Shown in pieces: positions 25,999 through 35,900 of a stretch of 40,518 nucleotides of DNA. The stretch covers positions 1 to 40,518 of the forward strand of contig DATFMH010000171.1 of the NCBI GenBank assembly GCA_035267045.1, written 5' to 3'. Under the pieces are notes generated by a model. The model was not told the origin of the DNA. It worked only from the letters and a program-made list of their open reading frames with translations, and did no database searches. The DNA comes from DATFMH01 sp035267045. GTDB taxonomy: Bacteria; Bacteroidota; Rhodothermia; Balneolales; DATFMH01. How positions within the stretch are numbered: position 1 is the first letter of the stretch; each line of letters starts with the position of its first letter. Position numbers and translations under genes: made by a program.

Positions 25999-26033
25999 TT
26001 ACAATATACGGATTAATTAATCGAATATTGTAA
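25999..26033. promoter_or_regulatory. 35-bp dyad upstream of bcp, candidate operator
   Basis: TTACAATAT at 25999-26007 and ATATTGTAA at 26025-26033 are exact inverted copies, centred on the palindrome GATTAATTAATC at 26011-26022. The whole element lies 60-94 bases upstream of the peroxiredoxin start. The nearly concentric double symmetry suggests a binding site for a dimeric regulator, perhaps of peroxide stress, but no regulator is encoded nearby. Confidence 0.4.
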
Positions 26034-26062
26034 ACTGTTCGTACAATAAATCTATACCCAAT

Positions 26063-26090
26063 GTTCACTCATAATAAAAAATGAGCGAAC
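26063..26090 (-). terminator. hairpin between ogt and bcp, possible terminator
   Basis: GTTCACTCAT and ATGAGCGAAC form a 10-bp stem with one mismatch around an A-rich 8-base loop, about 170 bases beyond the ogt stop on the minus strand. There is no U-tract next to it, so terminator function is only a possibility. The surrounding 320 bases hold no gene. Confidence 0.25.
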
Positions 26091-26261
26091 TGTAAATACT
26101 ATCTTTTTTGTTAGTTCATCTAATGTAACGAATCAAAACATTTTTTAGTAAGTGAATTTTGTAAAAATTTTAAGAACATCATTTTGATTGTCCGCGTATA
26201 TCTACTGTCGTCCGTATCAACCGCATTCTATGACAAGCGAGTTAAACGTATTGAATATTGC

Positions 26262-26762
26262 TTACAGCAGTAAAGCTCCCTCATGTTTTAAAAGCCATTC
26301 CTTTCTCCATAATCCTCCGGCATAACCTGTCATGTGTCCATTACTGCCAATAACGCGGTGACAGGGAACGATAATCCCCACCGGATTTTTACCTACTGTG
26401 CGACCGACAGCACGGACTTTCTTCCTATCACCAAGATATTTCGCGATGGTACCGTAAGTGATCGTTTGTCCATACGAAATATCGAGAAGTTGCTGCCAGA
26501 CATCTTTTTCAAATTGAGACCCTTCAAGTTTTAAAGGGATATCAAAAACGAATCGATTACCCTGGAAATATTCTGTTAACTGATGATCAACATCGGTTTG
26601 AAAACAGTTTAACTTATTTTTATCAGTGGATTTCAAATGGACGTCATCCGTAAAAGACAGATTGAGCAGGTGATCATCCCGCGTAATGATCTTCAATAAT
26701 CCAAGGGGTGATACAACATAAAAAATACCAGGGTCGGGTGATTCATTGATATCAGGAGCCAT
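26262..26762 (-). CDS. ogt: methylated-DNA-protein cysteine methyltransferase
   Basis: A 166-residue suicide repair protein that removes alkyl groups from O6-alkylguanine (and O4-alkylthymine) in DNA. The signature is GIIVPCHRVIG with the acceptor Cys134, preceded by the helix-turn-helix region SYGQTITYGTIAKYLGDRK. The Arg finger (RAVGRTVGKNP) and the conserved TGYAGGLWRKEWLLKHEG tail are also present. The N-terminal domain is short, as in Ogt rather than the two-domain Ada. It begins 11 bases after the preceding lipoprotein gene and is probably transcribed with it. Confidence 0.92.
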   Translation of the reverse strand: MAPDINESPDPGIFYVVSPLGLLKIITRDDHLLNLSFTDDVHLKSTDKNKLNCFQTDVDHQLTEYFQGNRFVFDIPLKLEGSQFEKDVWQQLLDISYGQTITYGTIAKYLGDRKKVRAVGRTVGKNPVGIIVPCHRVIGSNGHMTGYAGGLWRKEWLLKHEGALLL

Positions 26763-26773
26763 TTTGGATAGCG

Positions 26774-27184
26774 TTAATTTCGTTCCAGTGAAAGTGTGCT
26801 GAAAGTGAAAACATGTGCGTTTGGATCCTTGATAACGGCCGGTGCTCCAATATGCTGAAACCGGACAGTTACATTCTTAATTTTAGAAGCACTATCCACC
26901 TTGTCGTAGGCATATGCAGCTATATCATGAGCTTTAGCCTGGATTTTATAGGCATTGACATCCGTTGAGTCAATCCTGAAAATCAGGAATAAATCATACT
27001 TATTTTTCATTTCCGCATGAAGAAAATGTGTCTCATATTTATCATGTAACTTCATGGACAGATTGGCGATTACGGGTGAACGTGAGCAACCATCAATGAT
27101 CAGGAGACTTAGTAATATTCCCAATAGACCCAAATAGGGTATATGGAATCTCACAAGTAATTGTTTTAAATAATGTTTCTTCAA
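26774..27184 (-). CDS. putative lipoprotein, hypothetical
   Basis: A 136-residue protein with a basic N-terminus, a hydrophobic segment (about residues 16-31) and a lipobox-like I-I-D-G-C, suggesting a lipoprotein with the lipidated Cys at 33. The remaining 100 residues are mixed alpha/beta with no motif I recognise. The gene is 11 bases upstream of ogt on the same strand. No function is proposed; its pairing with a DNA-repair gene may be only an operon accident. Confidence 0.6.
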   Translation of the reverse strand: MKKHYLKQLLVRFHIPYLGLLGILLSLLIIDGCSRSPVIANLSMKLHDKYETHFLHAEMKNKYDLFLIFRIDSTDVNAYKIQAKAHDIAAYAYDKVDSASKIKNVTVRFQHIGAPAVIKDPNAHVFTFSTLSLERN

Positions 27185-27406
27185 AATTTATAATAAATAT
27201 TTTGTTGAAAAGATCTTTGACAAGAATATCCGTTCATCTGAATCTAATGAAAATTTAAAAACCTATTCTGCTATGTAATGTTACAATCAATACAGCAAAC
27301 ATTCAGGTTATTTCATATATCCGGTTTACTCAACCCGTAATTCAGAAAAACATACGATATCTTTATTGGTCAATGAAATCAAATATTCTAACAGAAAAAC
27401 AGACTC

Positions 27407-28423
27407 CTAGTAACTGAATTTACCCAACTCCACTTTTCCGTAGAAAATCCAGTAAATAATGATGGTATATGCCAGTACAAAAGGCATTCCTATAAACGCG
27501 ATGTTACGCATAATACCAAGTGTTTTAACGGAAGATGCCGCATTATAAATAGTCAGGTTCCATTGTGGATTCAGACTGGAAACAATCAGGTTAGGGAATA
27601 AAGCAACACCGAACAGAAATGTAAGCGCAGCAATAGTAAAACAGGAAGAGAGAAATGCATAAAGCGGTTTATCTTTGAAAATTGCTCGTGGAATATTGGC
27701 AATCGCCAGCACATTTAAAACAACAACAAGCCAGGCCCAAGGTTGATTTTCAAAGTTATGTGTGACAAACGGCCGGCTGACCAGAGTGTACATAGTTGTG
27801 AGGATATAAAGAATCAAAAAGAAACCGTATGTCCTCCACATTTGACGATAAATACGTTTTTGCAGATCACCCGTTGTTTTCAGGTGCAGATAAATGGAAC
27901 CGTGCATGGCGAATGTCGCTACTGCCAGAGCACCGACGAGGAGAGAGTAGGGATTGAGCAGGTTTAAGATATTTCCAAGGAACTCCTTGTCAGCACCTAT
28001 CGGCATTCCCTGTATAGAGTTACCGATTGCTACACCGAATAGGAAAGTGGCCAGGGTACTGGCACCGAAAAAGGAGATATCCCATGTCTGGCGCCATTTA
28101 CGAGATGTCGTCTTACTGCGAAATTCCATTGAAACGGCACGGAATATCAAGGCAAAAAGAAGCAGCATAAATGGCAGGTAGAAACCGGAAAATGCTGTGG
28201 CATAAGCATCCGGAAAGGCTGCGAACAGGGCGCCGCCGAATGTCACAAGCCAAACTTCGTTACCATCCCACAACGGTCCAATGGAATTCATATAAATGCG
28301 ACGTTCTTTGTCCGTTTTCGCCGTTAAGTGAACTATTCCGACACCCAGATCAAATCCATCAAGAATAGCATATCCCGTTAATAATACTCCCAATAAAACA
28401 AACCAGAGTATGTGTAGATCCAT
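27407..28423 (-). CDS. cydB: cytochrome bd quinol oxidase subunit II
   Basis: A 338-residue integral membrane subunit of cytochrome bd oxidase. The opening LWFVLLGVLLTGYAILDGFD carries the conserved G-x-x-L-D-G-F-D-L-G motif, followed by IGPLWDGNEVWLVTFGGALF and AFPDAYATAFSGFYLPFMLL, both hallmarks of CydB. Eight or nine membrane segments are visible. It starts 14 bases after the cydA stop, with an AGGAG site in between, so the two are one operon. I looked for a short CydX-like frame in the 220 bases beyond cydB and saw none. With CydA it reduces oxygen to water at high affinity. Confidence 0.94.
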   Translation of the reverse strand: MDLHILWFVLLGVLLTGYAILDGFDLGVGIVHLTAKTDKERRIYMNSIGPLWDGNEVWLVTFGGALFAAFPDAYATAFSGFYLPFMLLLFALIFRAVSMEFRSKTTSRKWRQTWDISFFGASTLATFLFGVAIGNSIQGMPIGADKEFLGNILNLLNPYSLLVGALAVATFAMHGSIYLHLKTTGDLQKRIYRQMWRTYGFFLILYILTTMYTLVSRPFVTHNFENQPWAWLVVVLNVLAIANIPRAIFKDKPLYAFLSSCFTIAALTFLFGVALFPNLIVSSLNPQWNLTIYNAASSVKTLGIMRNIAFIGMPFVLAYTIIIYWIFYGKVELGKFSY

Positions 28424-28437
28424 CGTAAACTCCTGCT

Positions 28438-29895
28438 TTAATTTTGATCGTTATTATCAATATCTCTTTTTTCTCTTGCTCCTGTCATCGAGTATCCCGA
28501 AGGATTAACGAGCCGTGCCGCCGTTTCAAGAATGCCACCCTTGTGGGCGATCATCTCATCCGGTTTAACCTCTTCGGGCCCGTTTTTTATTTTTTCATTC
28601 ATAACATAAACCCATACGGCAAAAAGCATCAGGTATATTAAACCGAACATGATTATCGATGTGAGTACCTGCCCGCCACTAACTGCTGGTGATACCGCTT
28701 TGCTTGTTCGCAGCAATCCGTAAACGACCCAGGGCTGACGTCCCACTTCAGCGGCAATCCAACCGGCCTGATTTGCAAGGTAGGGACCCAGTACGGCAAC
28801 AACGAATATCCATAGGAGCCAACGTTTTTCAAACAGGGTACCCCTCCATAATAGATAGCAGCCATAGAGTGTTAACAGAATAAAAAAGATACCCAGGCCA
28901 ATCATCAGGTGATACATATAAAATGGAATAACTACTGGTGGCCTGTTTTGTGGCTTTGTCTGATCTAATCCCTGAACAGGTGTCGATAAATTACCATGCA
29001 CCAGAAAACTCAGTAACCCGGGAACTTCAATACCATAATCTACTTTTTGTTTTTGAGTATTGGGAATGCCTATTAAATACATTCCCGTAGGACCTTTGCC
29101 CGTTTTATAATGGGCCTCGAACGCGGCTAATTTCGGTGGTTGATATTTGGCAACTATTTCAGCAGCGAAATGACCGGATACAGGAGCCAGAATAGATACA
29201 ACTGTAGCGAATAATAAACCGATGGTGAAAGATCGTGAAGCAAACTCTAAGTGTCTTTTTTTCAAAATATAATACGCGGAGATACTCATAACCATAAAAC
29301 CACCGAGTATAAAGGCACCAATCAATACATGGACAAGTCGTTCAACACTTGAAGGATTAAATACGACCGACCAGAAATTTGTCACTTCCGCTCTTTCAAT
29401 GGAACCATGTCCGACCAAGTGATATCCGGCAGGTGTCTGCTGCCATGAATTGGCCACTACAATCCAAATCGATGAAAAAATCGCACCTAAAGCAACCATT
29501 ATAGTTGAGAAGAAATGCATTTTTTGGGAGACGCGGTCCCATCCGAATACAAGAATGGCCAGGAAACCGGATTCGAGGAAAAATGCGAATATTCCCTCAG
29601 CGGCAAGCGCCGATCCGAATACATCACCCACAAACCTGGAATAAGTTGCCCAGTTGGTGCCGAATTGAAACTCCATGACGATGCCGGAGGCCACTCCCAT
29701 GGCAAAATTCACTGCAAATATCTTGGTCCAGAAACGGGTCATTTCTTCGTACTGCGGATTACCCGTTTTTATATAGAGGCCCTCCATTATGACCATCAAG
29801 GTACCCAAACCAATAGTGAGTGGCGGGAAAATATAGTGAAACATAATGGTCAGGGTAAATTGCAACCGCGATAGAAATACTACACTTAACTCCAT
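28438..29895 (-). CDS. cydA: cytochrome bd quinol oxidase subunit I
   Basis: A 485-residue heme-bearing subunit of cytochrome bd oxidase. LQFTLTIMFHYIFPPLTIGL holds His20, equivalent to the His19 heme ligand of the E. coli enzyme. The quinol-oxidising Q-loop is present with the conserved Lys and Glu in YQPPKLAAFEAHY, and the loop is of the short kind. The GRQPWVVYGLLRTSKAVS block near the C-terminal third is the family signature. It has about nine membrane helices. cydAB runs divergently from the cobalamin-riboswitch unit, with about 215 bases between cydA and the riboswitch. It probably serves in respiration under low oxygen or with inhibitors. Confidence 0.95.
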   Translation of the reverse strand: MELSVVFLSRLQFTLTIMFHYIFPPLTIGLGTLMVIMEGLYIKTGNPQYEEMTRFWTKIFAVNFAMGVASGIVMEFQFGTNWATYSRFVGDVFGSALAAEGIFAFFLESGFLAILVFGWDRVSQKMHFFSTIMVALGAIFSSIWIVVANSWQQTPAGYHLVGHGSIERAEVTNFWSVVFNPSSVERLVHVLIGAFILGGFMVMSISAYYILKKRHLEFASRSFTIGLLFATVVSILAPVSGHFAAEIVAKYQPPKLAAFEAHYKTGKGPTGMYLIGIPNTQKQKVDYGIEVPGLLSFLVHGNLSTPVQGLDQTKPQNRPPVVIPFYMYHLMIGLGIFFILLTLYGCYLLWRGTLFEKRWLLWIFVVAVLGPYLANQAGWIAAEVGRQPWVVYGLLRTSKAVSPAVSGGQVLTSIIMFGLIYLMLFAVWVYVMNEKIKNGPEEVKPDEMIAHKGGILETAARLVNPSGYSMTGAREKRDIDNNDQN

Positions 29896-30109
29896 GATGA
29901 ATTATTTTAAAAGTCTATGGGTGTTAAATACTTAAATTACTTCATTATAGATCATGTAAAAGATATAAAAAATATAAATTAGGAATTTTAATGAAATGTT
30001 AAGGGATCCGCATAAAAGCTAAGAGTCACTGCCATACCAAAATCAAATATTACTTTTTATTTTGTGGCAAATACTCTTATACTGTGAATGTTCTTTCAAA
30101 ACATGATAG

Positions 30110-30310
30110 AGTTTTGGTTCCCAATTCGATTTGAAAAAAATCGTTGGTGATTAAAATGGGAATCCCGTGAAAACCGGGAGCTGTACCCGCAACTGTAATT
30201 CCGGCCGCAAACTATCGTGGTAAAATTATTGGTAAAATAGGTCACTGTTCCGTAAAGGAATGGGAAGACAGACCAATCAATAGTCGGATAAGCCAGGAGA
30301 CCTGCCTAAC
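30110..30310 (+). ncRNA. cobalamin riboswitch
   Basis: The 5' leader of the TonB receptor shows the conserved cobalamin aptamer. GGGAATCCCGTGAAAACCGG and then GAGCTGTACCCGCAACTGTAA (30158-30197) are the P4-P6 core, a P8-P10 region with TCACTGTTCCGTAAAGGAAT follows, and the B12 box AGCCAGGAGACCTGCC is at 30291-30306. Between the aptamer and the gene, TGAAACTTT and AAAGTTCA (30323-30349) can form a hairpin that touches the ribosome-binding site. This suggests control of translation, with cobalamin turning the gene off; that part is inference. The exact 5' limit of the aptamer is approximate. Confidence 0.95.
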
Positions 30311-30359
30311 TCATGTCACTGTTGAAACTTTCGGGAAAACTAAAGTTCAGGTGAATACA

Positions 30360-32294
30360 ATGAATAAAATCAATCTATATTTATATCTACGCGTATCAGC
30401 TCTTTTCTTAATTCTTAATATATCATTTTTCAGTCTGCAAGCATTTGCCCAGAATGTCGCAGATTCATTAGAACTCAATGAAATACAGATACAAGCGACA
30501 AGAATTAAGGAACCCGTCGATTATCAACCTATTCAGGTCACGCTTATTGATTCAACTGCATTACGCCAGTACAGCGCACAGGATCTGGGCTCATTATTAT
30601 CTAATCAGACCTTTGCCTTTGTCCAGAGCAACGGACCCGGCGGACTCCAATCGCTATCATTGCGCGGTTACGATGCCCGTCATACACAAGTTATTTGGGA
30701 TGGGTTTGATCTAAACCATCCGATGGTCGGAACAGCTGATTTATCTCTGATCCCTGTTTCCATACTATCATCTGTCGAAGTATCCCCGGGGAATCCCGGT
30801 ACTTCGTTTGGCGCCGGCAGCAGTGGCGGTGTTATCTACCTTAAAACGGATGATTTCATTAATAAAGCACAATTGAGTACAACGGTGGGATCGTTTGGAC
30901 AGGATCAACAGAATGTATCGGTCGGCACCCGTGATAAGAACTGGAAAGTGACATTATTAGCAGGACGCAAACAGGCCAATAATGATTTCCCGTATTATAA
31001 TATTCAGGAAAATAAGACGATAAAGCGCCAACATAACGCACTCAATGCCCGTCATTTGTTGACAAATCTGGAATGGGAGAAAAAGAACCACTTTCTTAAA
31101 ACGGCATTATGGTATAATCATCAAAACAATCATATTGCAAATGCTATTAACTTTAACAGCGGTAAAGGGGTACAGAAAGATAACTCCGTGCGGTGGTATG
31201 GTATGTATGGAGGAAGAAAGGGGCAAACTCATTATCAGGTAAAAGCCTATTATTCCCATTATGATCTAAAATATGATGACAGCAGTTTTGGTACCCATAG
31301 TCGAAGTGTAGCCCAAAATTATACCGTCGAGGCACAAGGCCGTCATTATTTCAGCCGATCATTTGATTTATCCGGATTGGTTTCCATACAGGAACTTAAT
31401 GTGAAAACAAATAATTATGATGACCGGGAGAAAAGGCAGCTGCTAAGCGGTTTATTAAATGCCATATATGAGCCGGTACAGGGACTTCGAATTTATCCAG
31501 CCATACGTATCGACAGTTATTCGGATTTTGGTAGTCAACTCAGTCCGGCTCTTGGTGTCAACTATGAATTGATGACGAATAAGTTATTTCTGCGTGCTCA
31601 AATTAAACAGGATTTTACGGCACCAACCTTTAATCAATTGTACTGGCAACCCGGAGGTAATCCTGATCTGGATCCTGAAAAAAGCCGGACGCTTGATATC
31701 GGTTTGACGTATGATACGAAATTCAAACAGGTACTCGATATACGCATTATGCCGTCATACTATGTTAGTAAACAGAAAGATGGTATACGATGGATGCCGA
31801 ATAATCAGGGGATATGGTCACCTGTTAATATTCTCGGATTAAAAATGCATGGGGCAGAACTTGAATCGGTTATCAGGTATCAAAAACATAATTTGTCTGT
31901 GACTTTACAGAATTTCAGTACATGGACCATTGCCCGTATTACAAACAACGATAATATGGTCGGTAACGTTAATGGTAAACAATTGAGTTATGTACCGAAA
32001 TGGTCATTTAAAACAAGTCTAAATATCAGTTCCGGTCCGCTGTCCGTCTTTGTTAATCAAAAGAGAATTGGTTCCAGGTTTACAACAAATGATCATAGCA
32101 GTAGCCTCGATCCGCTTTCCGCATACAATATTGTGGATAGTGGTTTCATTTTAAAAAAGGACATTCATAATCTGATATTATCATTACAGGGTAGAGTGAT
32201 GAATGTATTTAATAAATCTTATCAGGTTGTGGCATGGTATCCGATGCCGGGAAGAAACTATACCGGGACAATCAGTATTTCGGTAAAAATTTAG
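30360..32294 (+). CDS. btuB: TonB-dependent cobalamin receptor, BtuB-like
   Basis: A 644-residue outer-membrane receptor. A signal peptide is present (hydrophobic core FLILNISFFSLQAFA, cleavage probably after FAQ), then a TonB-box-like start ELNEIQIQATRI. The plug domain contains SLRGYDARHTQVIWDGFDLN and IPVSILSSVEVSPGN, and the beta-barrel ends in an aromatic-poor strand TISISVKI. The cobalamin riboswitch directly upstream identifies the ligand as a corrinoid. I chose ATG 30360, which AGGTGA precedes by about 7 bases; a GTG at 30351 is in frame. No periplasmic binding protein or BtuCD genes are in the window, so the inner-membrane step is elsewhere. The next gene downstream is a B12-dependent enzyme. 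Confidence 0.9.
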   Translation: MNKINLYLYLRVSALFLILNISFFSLQAFAQNVADSLELNEIQIQATRIKEPVDYQPIQVTLIDSTALRQYSAQDLGSLLSNQTFAFVQSNGPGGLQSLSLRGYDARHTQVIWDGFDLNHPMVGTADLSLIPVSILSSVEVSPGNPGTSFGAGSSGGVIYLKTDDFINKAQLSTTVGSFGQDQQNVSVGTRDKNWKVTLLAGRKQANNDFPYYNIQENKTIKRQHNALNARHLLTNLEWEKKNHFLKTALWYNHQNNHIANAINFNSGKGVQKDNSVRWYGMYGGRKGQTHYQVKAYYSHYDLKYDDSSFGTHSRSVAQNYTVEAQGRHYFSRSFDLSGLVSIQELNVKTNNYDDREKRQLLSGLLNAIYEPVQGLRIYPAIRIDSYSDFGSQLSPALGVNYELMTNKLFLRAQIKQDFTAPTFNQLYWQPGGNPDLDPEKSRTLDIGLTYDTKFKQVLDIRIMPSYYVSKQKDGIRWMPNNQGIWSPVNILGLKMHGAELESVIRYQKHNLSVTLQNFSTWTIARITNNDNMVGNVNGKQLSYVPKWSFKTSLNISSGPLSVFVNQKRIGSRFTTNDHSSSLDPLSAYNIVDSGFILKKDIHNLILSLQGRVMNVFNKSYQVVAWYPMPGRNYTGTISISVKI

Positions 32295-32504
32295 TGAATA
32301 ATTCATTGTTTTAAGTGAAATGGCACAGTATCTATGATCGCTGAAAGTTATTTTATCAGGACGATTATTTAGTTAATTATATATATAAAAAAACTAACAA
32401 TTATAGTTACTTTATAATGTATTTATAATGATAAAATAATGGATGATATAATGAATAATGCTATGTATGGTTTGTTGGTTGTTAAACACCGCCTGATAAA
32501 TCAA

Positions 32505-32517
32505 TGTGGATAACTTT
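32505..32517 (-). promoter_or_regulatory. DnaA box 1 within 13-bp repeat TGTGGATAACTTT
   Basis: TGTGGATAA (32505-32513) is the exact complement of the consensus DnaA box TTATCCACA, and the following CTTT is shared with two further copies. It lies about 470 bases before nrdJ. Confidence 0.75.
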
Positions 32518-32600
32518 TTTTCTTGTTAGAATTTAATAATAAAATCCGTGTATTAAGTAAATATATTGATTAAATCATTGGTAGTGCTGATATAAGGGCA

Positions 32601-32613
32601 TGTGGATAACTTT
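32601..32613 (-). promoter_or_regulatory. DnaA box 2 within 13-bp repeat TGTGGATAACTTT
   Basis: The second exact copy of the 13-base word, in the same orientation, 96 bases after the first. Confidence 0.75.
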
Positions 32614-32715
32614 CAATAATGAGTATTATCCGTTTTGAAGTCACTAAAAATATCTACAAATGTCCATGAATTTGTCTGCGCATTTAGTAAGGCTTATGGA
32701 ATCAAATTGCGGCAA

Positions 32716-32728
32716 TGTGGATAACTTT
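32716..32728 (-). promoter_or_regulatory. DnaA box 3 within 13-bp repeat TGTGGATAACTTT
   Basis: The third exact copy, in the same orientation, 115 bases after the second. Confidence 0.75.
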
Positions 32729-32735
32729 GGCTTTT

Positions 32736-32744
32736 TGTGGAAAA
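32736..32744 (-). promoter_or_regulatory. DnaA box 4, variant TGTGGAAAA
   Basis: One base off the consensus (complement TTTTCCACA, a form that also occurs as a weaker DnaA box). It sits 20 bases from box 3, about two helical turns, with the same orientation. Confidence 0.55.
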
Positions 32745-32977
32745 CTAATTAAGAAAGTTCTTGCCGTGATACCTTCGCCCTTATATATTCATTTATATGA
32801 GATGTGTTATATCCACCTGAAAATATAATTTCGATGTATGTTTTGACACATTTTTTTTACAGCAATTAGTTCATGTTATGAACGGGTTTTGAACATAGGT
32901 AATGAATATGGTTACAGGTAGTAAGGGATAACCGTATTAGCTCAGATTAAATATTGAACCATAAACGGGGTAACCGC

Positions 32978-35900
32978 ATGAAATTTAAACGATATTATAC
33001 AAAATCAAACTGGTCGACACCTTTCGACGAAATAGAATTTGATACCAGGACCTCCGAGATTAAGAATCCGGATGGTTCCACCGTGTTTCGTATGGATGAG
33101 GTAATTGTACCTTCATCATGGTCACAGGTATCTACAGATATTATTGCACAGAAGTATTTTCGTAAAGCTGGAGTACCGGTAAAACTGAAGAAAATATCAG
33201 AAAAGGGTGTACCTGAGTGGTTACAGGCTTCCGCACCTGATGAAGATGCTATGAAAGGTCTTAGCGACGATGAGAAATACATCCATGAAAGAGACAGCAG
33301 ACAGGTTTTTAATCGTTTAGCCGGTTGCTGGACCTACTGGGGATGGAAACATGATTATTTCGATTCCGAAAAGGATGCTAAGACATTTTACGACGAACTT
33401 TGTTATATGCTGGCTAATCAGATGGCCGCTCCCAACAGTCCCCAATGGTTCAATACAGGTCTTCACTGGGCTTATGGAATTAACGGTCCTGCACAGGGAC
33501 ATTATTTTGTTGATGGCAAAACCGGAAAGTTAACCCGTTCTAAAGATGCATATTCGCACCCTCAACCCCATGCATGCTTTATACAAAGTGTTGATGATGA
33601 CTTGGTAAATGAAGGCGGAATCATGGATCTGTGGACCCGTGAAGCCCGTTTGTTTAAATATGGATCGGGTACAGGTTCTAATTTCTCTGATATACGCGGA
33701 GCAGACGAACCTCTGAGCGGCGGTGGTAAATCATCCGGCCTGATGAGCTTTCTGAAGATTGGCGACAGAGCCGCCGGAGCTATTAAATCAGGTGGTACAA
33801 CACGTCGCGCCGCTAAAATGGTCACTCTCGATCTTGATCACCCGGATATCGAAGAATATATCAACTGGAAGGTCAAAGAAGAGCAAAAGGTCGCTGCTTT
33901 GGTCTCGGGATCCAAATCAAGTGAAAAGCATCTCAAAAATATCATTAAACTTTGCCACAAGCCCGTAGAGATTGAAGGGCGGACGTTTAACGGCGCCGTT
34001 AGCCGTGATCCTAAAAAGAATAAGGAATTGGCAAAAGCTATTCGGGATGCTAAAAGAGCTTTTGTACCACTGAATTATATAGAAAGGGTCATTCAATTAG
34101 CTTCTCAGGGGGTAACAGATATTGATTTTGACGTTTACGATACTGACTGGAATTCTGAAGCTTATAGTACGGTAAGCGGTCAAAATTCCAATAACTCGGT
34201 ACGTGTTCCCAATGCTTATATGGAAGCTGTGAAGAATGATGACGACTGGAATCTTTTTGGTCGTGTTGAGAAGAAAAGAGCAGCAGGGGAAGGCCGTGAA
34301 CCCAAACCTCATAAAACTATAAAAGCAAGAGATCTCTGGGAACAAATATCGTACGCGGCATGGTCAAGCGCTGATCCCGGCATGCAATATCACGATACGA
34401 TCAACGAATGGCACACCTGTCCGGCTGACGGACCCATAAAGGCAAGTAATCCTTGTTCGGAGTACATGTTCCTCGATGATACGGCTTGTAACCTGGCTTC
34501 TCTTAACCTGGTTAAATTCTACGACAAGGAAAGCAAGAAATTTAATGTGGAGTCATATCGCCATGCCTCCCGAATGTGGACGGTGGTTCTCGAGATATCC
34601 GTTTTGATGGCACAGTTTCCTTCGAAAGAGATTGCCCGACTGTCTTATGAATTCAGGACATTGGGCCTTGGTTATGCCAATATCGGAACCTTATTGATGG
34701 TTCAGGGCGTACCATACGACAGTGATGAAGGCCGGGCCATCTGTGGTGCGGTTACTTCCATCATGCATATGACGGCCTATGCAACCAGTGCTGAGATGGC
34801 GAAGGAATTGGGTACATTTCCCGGGTATAAACGTAATAAAGATAATATGCTCAGAGTTCTTCGTAACCATCAAAGGGCAGCTTATAATGTATCGCCTGAA
34901 GAATATGAAGACCTGACTATTAAGCCCGTGGGAATTGATGGTCATCTTTGCCCTGATTACTTATTAAAAGCAGCTCGTGAAGATGCTGATCGAGCCGTGG
35001 AACTTGGCGAGAAGAACGGCTTCCGGAATGCACAGGTGACCGTACTGGCACCGACCGGAACCATCGGATTAGTAATGGATTGCGATACAACGGGTATCGA
35101 ACCCGATTTTGCACTCGTCAAGTTCAAAAAACTTGCCGGCGGTGGTTACTTCAAAATCATCAATCAAAGTGTACCGTCCGCTCTTAAACATCTTGATTAC
35201 AGTGAATCCGAAATTACTGATATCATTCAATATGCCAAAGGTCATGCCACGCTGGAAGGCAGTCCGGCTATCACGAATGATCGTCTGAGAGATCTTGGCT
35301 TTACCGATGAGGCACTTGAGAAACTGGAAGAAGCTTTACCAGGTGTTTTTGATATCAAGTTCGCGTTTAATCAGTGGACTTTAGGGGAAGAGTTCTGTAA
35401 AGAAAATCTGAGTATCACCGAAGAGCAGTTATCCGACTGGAATTTTGATATGCTTGATTTTCTTGGTTTCAGTAAGAAAGAAATCGAAGAAACGAACGAT
35501 TATGTCTGCGGAACGATGACGGTTGAAGGAGCTCCTCATCTTAAAGAAGAGCATTTAGCCGTTTTCGACTGTGCTAATAAATGCGGAAAGAATGGTACCA
35601 GGTATATTGCACCTTCCGGCCATATTAGAATGATGGCTGCAGCTCAGCCTTTTATCTCCGGTGCCATTTCCAAAACGATAAATTTCCCCAACGAAGCAAC
35701 ACTTGAGGATATAAAATCGGCATTCATGTTATCATGGGAGCTTATGCTGAAGGCCAATGCCCTGTATCGCGACGGTTCGAAACTCAGCCAACCTCTTAAC
35801 ACAATGGCTGATGTACTCGAAGAAATTGACGAAGAAGATGTCAATGAAGACTTAGTCCAGGCTCAGGATCGTGTTGTTCAAACAGCCGAGCGCATCATTC

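Larger units (their letters stand above)
32295..32977. other. intergenic region with an AT-rich block and DnaA-box cluster
   Basis: About 680 bases without a gene. The left part (32370-32460) is extremely AT-rich and would unwind easily. The middle holds three exact copies of a 13-base word containing the DnaA consensus, plus one variant (32505, 32601, 32716, 32736; annotated separately). The right part leads to the nrdJ start with a GGGG site at 32966. No NrdR-box pair was recognised. Confidence 0.7.

Noticed and set aside
27185..27406. cydX-like third subunit after cydB
   Set aside because: No short frame with a membrane helix and plausible start was found on the minus strand.
32370..32744. 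Calling this region the chromosomal origin (oriC)
   Set aside because: DnaA boxes and an AT-rich block are present, but no dnaA, dnaN, rpmH, gidA or similar gene is near, and skew cannot be measured in one window; kept as a finding only.
32761..32953. NrdR boxes upstream of nrdJ
   Set aside because: A GTGTTATATCCAC-like word at about 32804 does not match the NrdR palindrome, and no second box at the required spacing was seen.
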